A stretch of DNA of 64,000 bases from Cylicocyclus nassatus (GCA_958299035.1 CATQJL010000316.1:29453441-29517440), one strand, 5' to 3'. Positions 24,601-37,617 are shown, counted from the stretch's first letter. Notes: generated from the sequence alone by a model not told the origin. Made by a program: numbers and translations.

Positions 24601-27600
24601 GTCTTATTGTATTCCGTCGCTGCATCAGAAGCCGACAGCCTACTCTTTCAGCATCTATATCTGCATCTAGTTCAGCTAGTTGCTTCTAAATCAAGGACTT
24701 TGCAACAGCTCCAGAAATCATATGGAAAACGTATACAATCAATCAAATCGCATACAAACGCACCCTAAGCTCTGTTCTTCTATGTAACGACGTGTCGAGC
24801 GTTGTCATATGCTCCATGATTTTACTATCCAAAATATCTAACTCCGACTGATGTTCTCTGAAATCGTAATACACAGATAAAAACACAAATAGGTCTGTAA
24901 CACCGCTCAAAATCTAATCGAAGGTAATTTTCTTATTCAATAAAGAGCAAAGAAAACTTACTTGAGTTGTGCCTCTAGTGCTGTCAAGGTACTGACAGGA
25001 GGACTTTTCAGAGAGTAAAATTCTTCCGATGCAACGACATTGTCCTGAACACGGATATCATTTCAACTGCAACCATTTCAAGCAATATCACCTTTCTCCT
25101 CTTGCATGGCGGTTCATATAAACGGAAACTGTTCTTTGTAGGGTTGCTCAAACCATTTCTGTAAATAATGAGAGCTGCGCAATGACAAACAAGCGGACTG
25201 ATCACGGATCAAACGCAAACAAAGTCGGAAGGAGACCATGCAAGGTGAAACAATAAAAAAGAACAACAACTAACATCCTGATATCTGGCGCAGGTGTATT
25301 GGATATATCTGTCGGTTCTCCTTTTGCAGGAGCTTCTCTATGAGGCATCTATAACAACGTTTGATCGATGTAATCCTTAGCGCATGCAAGATGAAGAGAT
25401 ATCGTCGATTCTCCGGAGAGGATTGGACAAAGCATTGCGGAGTTAAACCATGCCGATGTTGGATGGAGTAGATCATCGATCTATCGAGTCCACAATGCCC
25501 TACCCGATCCACTTTTGAGAAACAACGATAGGTGCATAATAAGCTAAAGTTTAGAGACATATCAAACATACCTCCTCATTTGAACACCTTGACTGATTTT
25601 GAGTGTTATCATCACCGGGACCATCAAACAACGATACGTCACTACTTTGAGTAGTACTTTCAGCTAAGCGTTTTCTATGAAGAATCACCTAAAATTGCCG
25701 CGTTTTGTATAAAAACTCAAATAAATTTTGCGTTTTGGGTGATAGCACTTGAGGCAAGAGGTACATAGATTGTGCCACTTGAAGTGACAGGCTAGACAAA
25801 AATGGACATGCGAAAAAAGTCACGTTCAAAAACATACTGCACTCTATAGCAGACTTTTCTCGTATGAAAGGACAGTGCCATAAAGAAATGGAGACTAAAC
25901 AAAGAAAACTCTCACCTGATTTAGCAACATTTGACGCAACTGTTCTTCATCTGCATCAGAAATCAAACGATGGCGAGGTGGAGAGTTTGCTAAAACTAGC
26001 AAAATTAGAATGACAATAACATCCACTTTGCAAGAAAGTCTAAAACCACCAGCCTACCTTCGTCTTCATGATCAAGATTTGATACAAGGCTGGATCTCGA
26101 TGATTCCACATCCATTCCAACGTCTTCGTAATTATCCGGATAACGATCCAGAGGCGGAGGTGGTGGAGGTTGTTCAGGCGAACGTATTTTCTCCGGATGC
26201 CTCCCAGTATCCTTTGTTCGGGAGCTTGAAGACATCTGAGCAACACGTCCACCACCTTCCCTAACTTGAACGGTAATGGAAGAAGGACTGCATGTCCCAC
26301 TCTTCTCCATAGCTTGCTGAACACAAAAAATGACCTGAAGCTTCAACTGATAGCAAAAGAGACAACCTCTCTGAGAGAAAGCACGATAAAAATGGTTAGT
26401 AATGATATCAGCGGACTGCCATGAGCTTTTCGCTAACATATTTTGTTCTATACGCTCAAATGAATCAAAGCAACCCGACATTGGAAAAAGGGTTTACAAG
26501 AAAGTCCCATTTCTAAGAGCTAACTCTTCTTTGATAATTTGCTTTTTTCAAAAAAGGGCATAAGCTTCAGAAAAGCTGTTCTATAAAAACGCTCAAAAAT
26601 CCGCACAAAGGCGTCGTGGCAAAAGTTCCAAATAGCTTGAAACTTCATAACCAAATCTAAAAAATGACCCACCGGAAATACTGGTGGAGCAGGAGGAGGT
26701 GGCAACAACACAAAGTCATGCCGAATCGGGGGTGACTGAAACATATTTTTGCAGATTCCAATCAAATAGCTTTGAATCATAACACACTCACCACGGTCAT
26801 TGTACGAGGAGGAAGCGGAGGCGGTGGCAACGGGATATCCGTGTCGTCATCTGGTCCCTCGCCAAGGACAGTGCGATGAGAAACTCTGGGCGGTGGACGT
26901 GGAATACTATAAAAGCAAAAAGCTTTTACACGAAAACTAGGAAGACACATGCCATCAAAAGGATGATCGATAATGCTGTACGCTAGAACACGCTGGACTG
27001 GTTTATTTCTTCGAGCTTTGCGGGCAATCTAGGCAATGTGACACTAACCTCGAACCACTTTGCGAAGAATAGCCACTATCATGCAAGTGCGATCGGTCAT
27101 TGGCAGGTCGAGCGGCATCTGCAATAAGGAATTTTACATGCTCATCCCTCACAAGCGCTACAAAAGCTTACCAGAAAAAGTATTCACAGTAATTGAGAGA
27201 TTAGGACCCGAATCCCCAACTCTCTTGATACAGCGATTCTCTCCACCCGTATGAGACTTCGATGTGTCCACAACTCGTTCCGAAGATAGCCTCGGTTGGT
27301 CCCTAGCTGTAGTAACCACTATCCCACTATTTTTAGAACCTATGAATTACAAATATTGAAGGATACAAAAACTCGCTGTCCAACTCACTGCTTTGTTCAA
27401 CAGGTAGCGTGATAGACAATTCAGTGACTCCTGCCTTGACAGTCTCGCTTTTTCCCTTGGTGATGTCATGCTCTGACTTTCTCGAACGACGCGAACGAGT
27501 TGAGTATGATGCTCTTGTTTTTCGGTCCGGCTCTCTGGGTTTTGAACCTAAATCAAGGAAATGAAGATATGCTGACAATCTTTGGAAAGAAACATACCTT

Positions 27601-30600
27601 TTCCCAAACTTATGTAAGCACGAGGAGTTGAACGATGCTTGCTGCTTTCATTCGTTCTATACGTTCTTCGTTCAGATGATCGACGTTTTTCTCTGCTTTT
27701 AGAGTCAGCGCTTCTATGACTTCGCTTTCTTGATGCTGAAAAATTTTCACTCGATAATTGTGATGCAGCAAACAGTTTTTGCTTACATGTATCATGATGT
27801 GTTTTGTTGGATGTCGTAACCTTTGGAGGTTCTTCAGGACAAATCCCTCCAGACAGCGCATCTGTGAAAGGAGACACCACGTTCAACACAAGATTTCTTT
27901 CAGTGTGAAATTTCAAAAATGAAGTTTTAAGGAACGGTATCGCGCTATGGACATTCAATAATCGGAAAGAGCGTAATATCCTCACGTGCAAAAGAAAATA
28001 ATAGACAAACAACTCACCCTCATCAGTGACTTCCCCTTCTTCTTTCTCAACTGATTTGAGCTTGTTTTGAAGGGATTCGATGAGATTCAGCCGCATGCTC
28101 AAAGTTTCTGGATCTTCATCTTCAAACTAAAACTAGAGCCATATAGATAAGAACAAAATCAGACAGCATTATGATCAAACCTTTGCTCTGTATATGTAAA
28201 GTGCCATTTTCAGACTGACTCAAAGATGAAAGATTGCATAGATTGGCGCAATTTTGTCTACAAAGTTTCGCTCGGATATAAGCAATAGTTTTCGATTGCC
28301 ATCCACAGGTATTTATAGTTCCTGCATGGTTCAAAACGACTGTAGTGTGTCTTGAGGGCATGATGCCGCCGCAATGATGACCTCAATCGCCCTTGACCGA
28401 CCCATGCGGACTGTCCATAGGCATTTTACACTTTTTTCTCATATGAGAGTTTGGAACGCTTTTTGCCACAAGATAAGTTGCACCACGCATAAAACGTAGA
28501 AGCTCTTTTTCTGAACTTAATTGCAACATACGGACTCTCAAATACTTCGATTACTTCGAAACCAGGAAGTCTCATTTCGAGAGCAGATCAAAATTTGGTA
28601 ACCCTCCATAAACAAATTCAAAGAATGTGATGTTTTTCAGAAAAACACGAAAGGTCATTCTTACTACCATTGAGCATGATTGTGACCAATCAAATGATTT
28701 CCTCCTTGCTTCAACTAATCAAATTTCTCCTTTTGAATCACTAGAAACCGAGGTACAAAATATGCCTAGCCATGCTACTTTTCCGATATCACTGTTTCAA
28801 AATGAAAAAAGGTTTTTCGTAGGCTGGTACGCACACTCCGCATGGAATAAACATGGAATTTCGTTCTAGAACTCAGAGTGCATTTGGCATTGATCAAAAA
28901 AGCAAAAACAAGCCTTCTTATCGAAACACATGCATATAGCCATTCTGTGTGGGCAGAGATCGATATTTAGGATACAACTTGGGTGACGCTGCAATATAGT
29001 GTGCACGTTCCACTGCTACGCAAAAAGCAACGAAGACAGTTGATAAACAGAAAAGGGATCGAGAGAAACTTGGCAAAATTACAATGGGCAGCAAAACATT
29101 TTTAACTGAACCGCACATAATTACCTCATGTGATCCGCTACTGCCAGCGTTGACAACTGAATCGAGGACTGACGACACCGCTTCAGAGCATCCTGGCGTT
29201 AACATCTGAAATTGAAATTCAGAAATTGTTCAAGAAAGCACGCATCTTGTGATTATAGACGATAATAGCATTGTCTCTGTCGCATTAAACAAAATACAAA
29301 CGTGCATATTAGCATGCATGCATCAATTGCTGATAAGTGCTCTTATCTCTCCTGCGATGTTACAACTGAGCATAGGACCAAAGTAGCTCTTATATGTTTT
29401 TGATATTATTGAAAATTCAGAAGTGCAAGAAAAAAAAGCATTAACAGAGCAGCGGTGATTTTTCTTATTAAAAGAAACTTTAATGGACCGACGGAATCTG
29501 GGAGCTATTAGTTGACCCAAAAATCAAAGACCTGCTGAGACCCTGGCTATAAGAATTCTTAGCAAAAGACCATATCGAAACGCATTTTACTGAAGATGCA
29601 ATAGGCACAAAGATAAGCTAAAACCCGGAACTTGATAACCTTGTTTGCGGGAGTTTTTTTATACATACTGATAACGAAGACGGTATCGTTAGCACAAGAA
29701 ATATTTCTTGCCACTTTTTCTTCCCCCCCCCCCCCTCCCAACCAGGTTTCAGAATTGAGTCTCGCTCAGATCAGTTGGATGGGGGGTAGCATGCTTATCA
29801 CAAATATCACACTCCTTTCGCTCAAGAAACGTCATGGGGTGGGGGTCGATATAACGGATTTGGCTGGAAATTTGGTCTAAAGGGGTTATCTGTCAAGCTG
29901 CTCACGGATACTTTTTCTTTTCATGATAAGGCCATTTCCTGGTACTGGGTAGGTGCAGAAAGCCGAACAAGTATAAGGTATGAAGTCAAAAATTACGGAT
30001 CGAAGTTCATGAGATTATCTAAACCCCTAATTAGTATAACCTTCACATTGCAAAAAAGGTTATTGTGTTCATCTGTTACAATGATGTTATAGCCTTTTCT
30101 GATAATGTACAGATGAACACTTTCATCTTCATATTAACAGATCCTGAAATCGAAAGACCTCAGAGTATAATATCAGTGATCAGCACTTCAAATAACTCCT
30201 CTGCACAAGGTTTTGGGCAAATCTGTAATCTTGACCACATACAGTACTCGGAAAAGCCTCATTATACGAAACGAGTATGATTATTGTGATTAACAGTTAG
30301 ATTACTCCACTATTGCAGAAATATGTAATTTTGACCACCCCTTGCGTATACCCACCGTATCCACACGAGTTTTATTCTGATTAACATGCCGTATAATGTC
30401 CAAAAGCCGAGATTGAGCAAGATCTCTAACTATGAAGTGGGATCTGATATTAGAATAGCGCTAAGCAGGGAATGGTCAGAACTTAACCCAGCCAATCCCA
30501 ACAATCTATGTATCATCGGACTCTTTTAAAACGCTGACCACAAGTATATGCTTATTACCTGCCAAGACTATCTGGGAGAAGTTATGAGCGTGTAAATGTG

Positions 30601-31403
30601 CTATTTGTCAAGTGTTGTGTGGCGCATGTTGCACGAAATAGGTTTCAAGAACGCTTATCTAGGTTTTTGGTGGATGTGACTCTTCTTGTAATCAAGATAA
30701 CCATAGCCACTGTAAACCTGCGCCATCAAGCTGCATTTCAAGGAGATATATTCGCCGGAGCTCGAAAAATTTCCCATATCTGAACGCTCATAACTTCCCC
30801 CAAATAGTTGCTTGGCAGATAAAAAAACATATATTTGAAATCAGCGTTTTAAAGCGAGTCCGATGATATACAGCTTGTTTGGAATGGCTGGGTTAAGTGT
30901 GACTTTCCTAGTAAGCCCCATCTTTTTGAGGTTGCTTTGAGTAAATGGTAAATCATCAATTCGACCGCGCAAGGATTTTCAGCGCAAAACCGATGTACTT
31001 TTTCAACTAGTACGCCAAAGAATCCTTGAAGAAAGAGAACAGATTCGGAATTTTGATCTACCGACCGGTACCTGGTCGTGACCCCGTCAACGGTACCGCT
31101 TGGAAAAAAGATAATGTGTTCAGCGTGGCAAACAACATTCAGGGCTAGACCGAAATCCGACCTTCTCTTCATGTAAATCATATGCGCGGAAGGAAATTGA
31201 GAACTTGAAAAAAAACCCTTACAAAGGTCTCAGCAATAATCCTGTCAATTTCCTTCTCTGTCCGATCTGAATCACTCGTATTTTCTAGTGACTTAAAGTG
31301 AGCAGCTGGCAACTCTGATTTGACATCTTCGTTACTGCTGGAAGTTCGACATTGAAACATTATTTCTTAATCAAAATAAATCTTACCTATCCAGCTGTGC
31401 CAT
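21696..31403 (-). CDS. Large RS-rich, proline-rich, coiled-coil protein of unknown family, 24-exon model
   Basis: Exons on the minus strand: 31387-31403, 31223-31337, 29125-29205, 28018-28126, 27787-27861, 27598-27735, 27389-27547, 27172-27339, 27049-27118, 26792-26906, 26673-26735, 26058-26316, 25916-25989, 25572-25688, 25275-25348, 25092-25158, 24962-25044, 24764-24857, 24546-24685, 24039-24259, 23867-23990, 23302-23498, 21875-22065, 21696-21779. All phases agree (944 residues). In order: an acidic N-terminus, EEGEVTDED, an Arg/Ser-rich block (SRKRSHRSADSKSREKRR), a second RS patch, poly-Pro runs, DADEEQLRQMLLNQ, a basic CKRRK, a long coiled coil (ALEAQLKEHQSELDIL onward), EEQMRLKLLARMRKD, and a C-terminal helical region with FARRLLDGLP. 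Composition suggests a nuclear RNA-metabolism protein. The DEEQLR/LL repeats faintly recall ZFC3H1, but I see no CCCH finger, so this is not a call. Exons 1-19 are firm; the last five are less certain, and the 48-nt intron 23991-24038 is postulated because it would remove an in-frame TAG. Confidence 0.7.
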
Positions 31404-31499
31404 GCAAATCTGTGATCTTCAAAGAACTTTGCTTCGTGATGTTCTAATGTATCAAAAATATATTTATTATAACATGAGTCTATTTGTATGAGTAAAAAG

Positions 31500-31910
31500 G
31501 TATGAAAAGCAGGCTGACGCTGTTCATAAGTTTCCAAAGGAAATACAAAGTTGCAAGCTCAGAGAGAAAGAGAGATAAAAAGACTTTGAAAGTCGAAAAA
31601 TTGAATATTCGAGGAAAGAATGGAGAAAAGCTGAATTTTCAAAGGATCAAGCAGGATATAACATCGGACAGAACGCCTGCTACTGTTTCCGTTCCAAATA
31701 TTTCCTTGCGCTTTTCCTGAAATGATGTAACATGAAAATGAAAAAGCAGAACGAATGCACGAGTTGTAAGTTCAAGAATTAGGAGAGGAATGCAATGTAA
31801 AAGATTAGTGAAAACCATGAAAAAATCGATGAGGAACGTGAGCGACGAAGTAGCGCCAGCGAGTTGTATAAACTGCGATTGCGTCTCGCAAATGCACGTG
31901 ATGAATAGGA
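31500..31910 (+). pseudogene. Possible frameshifted coiled-coil gene remnant
   Basis: Just upstream of, and divergent from, the large minus-strand gene, the plus strand holds several short charged, heptad-like stretches in different frames: EKQADAVHKFPKEIQ near 31503-31548, VQELGEEC near 31765-31795, and DEERERRSSASELYKL within 31801-31908, ending RLANARDE and a stop. Together they look like one coiled-coil protein broken by frameshifts. No family can be named. It could also be two or more short exons of a live gene, but I find no good splice pairs joining them. Confidence 0.3.
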
Positions 31911-32197
31911 AGTACTCTGTAGTCGTGCAGACTGAGGCTTTTAGTCAATAATCGTTTGACATGGTATTGTATAGTCTGAAGGAAAGTGCAACGGATGTGA
32001 TATAGGAATCATATCTTATTGTTAGCGAGAAGGAAAGTGCTCCTCTTGAATTTTCTGACACTGGCGGACGTATTACATTACTTTTCACTCAATATCAGTC
32101 TTTAGGCCTACTTCATGAAGTCTGATGGACACACAAGTCCGATTAATAGAAGAGGTGTCATTCCCTCTCTGACTAAGAGACGCGAACGCGCTTTGCG

Positions 32198-32477
32198 TAT
32201 CGTCGACTCTAAAAATCGTGACGACGGTCTGCAGTGCGGCCAGTGCGCGCCGCACGGCACTGCCTCCTTATCATAAGGCAATCTTGCTTCTCAGCAGTGT
32301 AGGCTCCCTGCGGTAGCCATGAAAGTTCCTGCAAGCAAAAAAGATGCAAAAAGAAAAAGAAAAACCACAAGAACCCACCTTCTCCACGTAATTTGGGCGA
32401 ATCACTAGGCGGCAGTGCCGTGCGGCGCGCACTGGCCGCACTGCAGACCGTCGTCACGATTTTTAGAGTCGACGATA
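32198..32477. mobile_element. 280-bp foldback element
   Basis: The first and last 70 or so bases are near-perfect inverted repeats, starting TATCGTCGACTCTAAAAATC and continuing into a GC-rich core (GCGCGCCGCACGGCACTGCC). The loop of about 140 bp is AT-rich. No target duplication is obvious and no coding capacity is present. Confidence 0.7.
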
Positions 32478-33076
32478 CATACTTCTAACAAGTTTATGAG
32501 TGCGTTTTAACCAGGGTCAAGCAAGGGGTGTGGCACACGATCGCTGGTTACGACCTCCCCCCCTGACTGCTGTCTTTCATTTCATTTTCATTCACATAAG
32601 GAACCCTATGTGAAGATTATAACACTGAACCAGTATATGCCAAAAGGCTCCACAAAACAAAACAATCGTGAACACGTGCAAAGAAAAAGAACAATTGTGA
32701 TTATGAATATTCAGATGAAGAAAGTAGATAGCTCTCAAGGACGGTTTTAAAATGAGAAAGTCTAATTGGAAGGACTTGCATTCTGATAAGTTTATCAAGG
32801 TCGCGAGAGACTCTAGATATGAAGAAATTTCTCCTCACATTCCTTCTCGTTCTGTTAATCATAAGCTTGCACGGATCGCCCCTAGTTACAGACATAGGTG
32901 CGAAGGGTTGAGAAAAATCTCACCCCCCCCCCTTCACTTTGGACGGAGAAAGAAAATTTTTTGAGGTGAGATGATAGTGTGCTTGAAGTGGAGTACATAA
33001 GGTAAAAGAATTTATTTACAGAGTAAAGGGAATGAGAATGCGGGAAAGGAAGCAAAAATCGGGAGCGGACCCCCCT

Positions 33077-34578
33077 CACTGGGACGAAGCAGGTGCTAAG
33101 GTGACTTAGTTAGATTAAAGTCGAGATATCGGAGCTGAAAAATCCAATTTTAGGCATTCCATGGGACGAGCAGTATTGGGTCGATATGGGAGGGCGCATG
33201 GACGTGAAACGAATGACTAGAGTGGTGCCTACACGTGGGCTTGTTGGACGAGACTCTGGAAAAGAAATTTTGTGGTTATAATATGGATATAAATTGAATA
33301 ATTTGCCATCGTATTGTGTGTATAAGGATAAACAATAAATGGAATTTTTGTACACAATCGAATTTGTATATACTAAGTGAAGGCAAGAAGATAATCAGAA
33401 TAGGAAAGGTAAGATATCGGAGTTTGATGATCAAAAGAGAAAGCTGCTTAAAATAAGTTCTATAAAGGTACAGGGAGAAGGTAAGTCAGGTATTAGGTAC
33501 TCAGGTAAGCTTCCGATGTATGCTGATAAGGAGAAGCAGGTTTGAGTTGCCAACTATACCCCCCTTCGAGCCAAAAAATTTCCATATCTCGGTGAGGGGG
33601 TCATCTCATGATCTAGTTTTTTTTTATCTTGTAAGGGAGAGTGTGCTTGAGATAACTAGGGCTGTCGCAAAAGAATCTGCTGAAGCAGAACTTCTGAAGC
33701 TTGAATTTTACGCACAAATTTATGCGTCTTCAACTCGGTGCTGTTCCTCTCCTTCCTTAAAGCGGATCCTTTTGCGACAGCCCTAGTTATATCAAGTGAA
33801 CCTCCCTCTACAAGTTGGTGAAAAAAGTAGATCACGAGAGAACCTCCCCGCTGAGATATGAAGCGTCAAATTGAACCACCCAAAATCGATTTTTTTTGCT
33901 ATAACTCTTATGTAAATAAACAAAAGTAAACAAGGAGCTGGAATTAGAATCTACTTTCGAATGATATATAATATGTGAGGGTTCCTTGTTTTTTTTTCGC
34001 CCTGCGACAGGGGTTGAGACTCTCTACAAGATAAAAAAAAACTAGATCATGAGATGACCACTCACCGAGATATGGAAATTTTTTGGCTCGAAGGGGGGGG
34101 TATAGTTGGCAACTCAAGCATGCTTCTCCTTATCAGCTTGCATCGGAAGCTTACCTGAGTACCTAATACCTGACTTACCTTCTCCCTGTACCTTTATAGA
34201 ACTTATTTCCAGCAGCTTTCTCTTTTGATCATCAAACTCCGATATCTTACCTTTCCTATTCTGATTATCTTCCTGCCTTCACTCAGTATATACAAATTCG
34301 ATTGTGTACAACAATTCCATTTATTGTTTATCCTTATACACACAATACGATGGCAGATTATTCAATTTATATCCTATAACCACAAAATTTCTTTTCCAGA
34401 GTCTCGTCCAACAAGCCCACGTGTAGGCACCACTCCAGTCATTCGTTTCACAACCATGCGCCCTCCCATATCGACTCAATACTGCTCGTCCCATGGAATG
34501 CCTAAAATTGGATTTTTCAGCTCCGATATCTCAACTTTAATCTAACTAACTCACCTTAGCACCTGCTTCGTCCCAGTG
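33077..34578. mobile_element. 1.5-kb long-arm palindromic element
   Basis: Arms of about 555 bp (33077-33632 and 34027-34578) are inverted copies with scattered differences, beginning CACTGGGACGAAGCAGGTGC. The centre holds a nested MITE at 33655-33788 and about 240 bp of unique DNA. No transposase frame. The long arms could form an extended hairpin or, if transcribed, double-stranded RNA. Confidence 0.75.
33655..33788. mobile_element. 134-bp MITE nested in the centre of the palindrome
   Basis: Termini AACTAGGGCTGTCGCAAAAG and the inverted partner ending GCGACAGCCCTAGTT, with a short interior. It sits between the arms of 33077-34578 and is not part of their symmetry. Confidence 0.6.
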
Positions 34579-34950
34579 AGTGGGGTTAAAAGCAAAAAAA
34601 TTGGAAAATTTTAAAATTAAAATTTGGAAAAATTAGAGTTAAAAAATTAAAGATTTATTTTTTTTTCAATTTCCCCTCCCCCCGGTCGACGTCGGCAATT
34701 TTCGGACCCCCTTCACTTTTGAGGGTCAAAAACTCCTGAGACCCCCTTCACTTTGGAGGGTACCCTTCTCAGGCCTTCGCACCTATGGTTACAGATGTCC
34801 TTCGATCAAAGAAATCAGCCGCATTTAGCTGACATCCCCCAAACAAAATTTTATGGGCCATGATGAGATCAAACTTTCTTCTCCTGGTGGCTAAGTCTTC
34901 CAACCCCAACTCTTTATTTCGAAGTTGGAAGCTCGGTAACTGATTATATA

Positions 34951-35866
34951 TTAGGTTGGTGCAAAAGTAATGCGCGTTTTTCTAGCCCTAGTTTTAAGAC
35001 AACTTTTCCCCCATCAAACTTCTTCCTTTGAAAAAACTCAGCATACAATTACAAAGCTCCTTTCATGCTCTGTCCAACAATGGCCAAAAGGAGCTCCTAT
35101 CCTCATTTGTTGAAAAGTTATAGAGCTTCATACAGCCGCACTCGAATTCACGATTTCATTGCACTAATCTTTTTGGCCAGAATTCAATCACATGTAAAGG
35201 CATTCTTTTAAAAATTTAGCTACTGTTTATTATAGAAATTGCCTACGTTATGCATACCTCGCTAGTCTCTTAGAAGTTATCTAGGCTGAGGTTTCGACGC
35301 CTCAATACGGGTAGTGGTTTGGTAATTCTGTGGCTTATAAATTTCCTTTGAAAAGTGCAATCGCCAAGGCTTTGCTCATTTCTATAAGCGTAAGGGTGGG
35401 CCTCATGTTGACAATTTTTGCAGAAGTATTTATCTGTTAAGTATGCAGAAAATCAAAAATCTTCATATTTTGGGATTTTGAGGCCAACGAAAAAATGTCG
35501 AAAAAAGCGGACAATTTAAAAATTAATTTTTTTCTTTTGGCAAATCATTGTTATTTGGGCCCTTTTCATCAATTCTTGTATTACTGGATTGCGGCTACAA
35601 GATACTCTACTTACCATCTACACTAACAAATGTTGAAGAAAAATATGATCGGTTGAAAACGAGGTTTCAGAAAAAAAACTTTTTTTGCTTATCAATTCAG
35701 ATTTGTGCCCGTTGATGATATGAGTATAGGGGGATGTGCGCTATATTGAGAAAGGTTTGGTGCCTCTACTGGTCTTTACCGCACTGAAAAATGTGGGTTT
35801 TCCAGAAAGTTATAGCACGTCAAATTGAAAACTTGCAAAACGCGCATAACTTTTGCACCAACCTAA
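34951..35866. mobile_element. 916-bp mariner-type MITE, cecropia-mariner-like termini
   Basis: Begins TTAGGTTGGTGCAAAAGTAA and ends with the inverted partner, flanked by TA (34949-34950, 35867-35868). The terminus closely resembles those I know from cecropia-subfamily mariners. No transposase remains. Its right end abuts a LINE fragment that it probably interrupted. Confidence 0.82.
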
Positions 35867-35868
35867 TA

Positions 35869-36238
35869 CAAAGCCTCTACTGCGTATCATCAATTTCCCA
35901 GAGAAGCTATTTTGTACTTTTTCCAGTACGTAAGCATTTTTGCTCGTGCAAGGATTGAAAATCACGGTGCCATACTCAATCAAGGGTCTTATATAGACCT
36001 TGTAAGCTTGAAGCAGAATTTCAACATCATTTGTTGTCATTGCCCTGAACAGATTATGGACAGCGGCGGTTCCAATGCTAGCAATTTTCTCACAATGCTG
36101 GCCAAAAGTAAGCTTGTTATCCACCAAAAAACCAAGGTCAGTCACCTCATCCTCATAACCAATCTTGTTACCATCCATACAATAAGCATATTCAGCGCTA
36201 CCAGATCCTAAGTGTAGAACCTTGGTCTTAATAAGACC
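35869..36238 (-). pseudogene. Truncated CR1/Jockey-type LINE reverse transcriptase fragment
   Basis: On the minus strand about 120 codons read TKVLHLGSGSAEYAYCMDG, then DLGFLVDNKLTFGQHCEKI, then LLQAYKVYIRPLIEYGTVIF and LEKVQNSFSGKLMIRSRGF. These are the segments after the RT palm (thumb region) in CR1/Jockey-like LINEs. Both the RT catalytic core and the C-terminus are missing. The 3' side stops at the right end of the mariner MITE at 35866, the 5' side at about 36238. It is a dead fragment. Confidence 0.75.
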
Positions 36239-36386
36239 CCCTTGAATTATATACCTAAGATAGCATTAACTCATTACCTGAAGGCCCTGTCAAACATAAT
36301 GGGCAACATATCCATAATGAGCATGTCAATTAACCACTGTAGACAAACTTTGAGCGAATTCTGAAGATTCAAGATATTAGGCTACC

Positions 36387-36870
36387 TAAGTGAAATGGTC
36401 ATATTCCAACATGGTTAACTTTGTCTCAAAGGTGAATTAGCTATCCGTTTTTGCACTCAAGACAAAGCACTACTCCTTCTTTGCCCATCTCAGAAATCCC
36501 GCTTCAAAAGACCTCCAAACTGTGGAATCAGAAGCCAATCAAAATCTCATTTTTCCCATTTTTCGCAAATTTTTAGCGAACAGTATTTATACGAATCGAT
36601 AGCCTGGATCACCTAGTTTTCACAGGATTGATTTGAGCCTGATTCGTTTTCTTAGCTCTAAGTAATATTTGGTGAAAACAGCCATTAGAAGCGAAAAATG
36701 AGAAAAATGAGATTTTGGTTGGCTTCTGATTCCTCAGTTTGGAGGTCTTTTGAAGCGGGATTTCTGAGATGGGCAAGGAAGGAGTAGTGCTTTGTTTTGA
36801 GTGCAAAAACGGATAGCTGGTTTACCTTTGAAACAAAGTTAACCATGTTGGAATATGACCATTTCACTTA
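36387..36870. mobile_element. 484-bp foldback element with about 175-bp arms
   Basis: Starts TAAGTGAAATGGTCATATTC and ends with its inverted partner; arms match over about 175 bp with small differences. It interrupts a longer repeat: sequences on its two sides (36290-36386 and 36871-36960) are continuous in the inverted copy at about 39820-40020, which serves as an empty site. Confidence 0.7.
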
Positions 36871-37255
36871 CAGGGCATACCAACCACCATCGGTCGCGGG
36901 TCCCCAAGGGAAGAGCGCGACGCGAGCAAAGGAGATTGCGCTCGAGCGCGAAAGCGAGCCTTGTTCTTATACTCATGACGTTGATTTATCCCATGTTTAC
37001 CTTATATTCTCTTGTTAGGAATTAGATTCCCTACTTATAGCGATTCCTAGACATTTCAAATGGTGGCGCTGTTCGAATGCAAAATATTCAAACAGGAACG
37101 GTGAAGCGCATATTTTGCTCATGCATAGCAGAAAACTATCATCTATTCCGAGTTGAGGAGACTCGAGCACGCTTAAGTATGATGTGAAAATGTTACTTGT
37201 TTTTTGCCCCATTTGGTTGGTTTACTACTAGAAATTAGATGAAAAACAGTACAAG

Positions 37256-37403
37256 TTTGTTAAAGGCAGTAAATCGGCAGAATGAGACCCGTGAAAACAA
37301 CACCGACACACACTTTGGCCGATAGGTTCCATATGGGGGCTCCTACCCTGTGACCTTGTTTTGTCACGGGTCTCATTCTGCCGATCTACTGCCTTTAAAC
37401 AAC
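37256..37403. repeat. 148-bp foldback
   Basis: Arms beginning GTTTGTTAAAGGCAGTA and containing CGGCAGAATGAGACCCGTGA are inverted at the right end. Loop of about 60 bp. Probably a small MITE. Confidence 0.6.
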
Positions 37404-37617
37404 GAGTGCAACGCTCTGAGGTCTCCTAATCTCAGGTTTGGCATATAATCAAAGTGTCAAATTCAAGTCACAGTCGCAGAAAGCCAAAAGAAGTTTTAGT
37501 GTGCTTATGCTTCTCATTTCGCGTGAAGTACGGAAAACAAGATACTCCAACATGCAAGTGAGTATGAAATGAAGTTCATCAGATACGCAAGAGAAGGTTA
37601 TCATTACTTAACAATAA

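Larger units (their letters stand above)
32888..34783. repeat. Outer inverted repeat containing the CCCCTTCAC / CACCTATAGTTAC family
   Basis: On the left, GTTACAGACATAGGTGCGAAGG (shortened here to its key parts GTTACAGACATAGG and GTGCGAAGG) is followed by a CCCCCTTCACTTT block. The same order occurs inverted on the right around 34690-34783. Between them lies the 1.5-kb palindrome 33077-34578. Single copies of the same two blocks recur at 40590-40645, 41935-41995, 45195-45255 and 48890-48975, so this is a dispersed repeat family in the window. Confidence 0.55.

Noticed and set aside
28122..28361. Alternative first exon (MALYIYRAK) for the large minus-strand gene
   Set aside because: The frame is closed just upstream, and exon 29125-29205 already joins 28018-28126 in phase with consensus sites.
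30849..31181. 110-codon open frame on the minus strand in intron 2 of the large gene
   Set aside because: No family resemblance and no splice phase linking it to neighbouring exons; treated as chance or repeat-derived.
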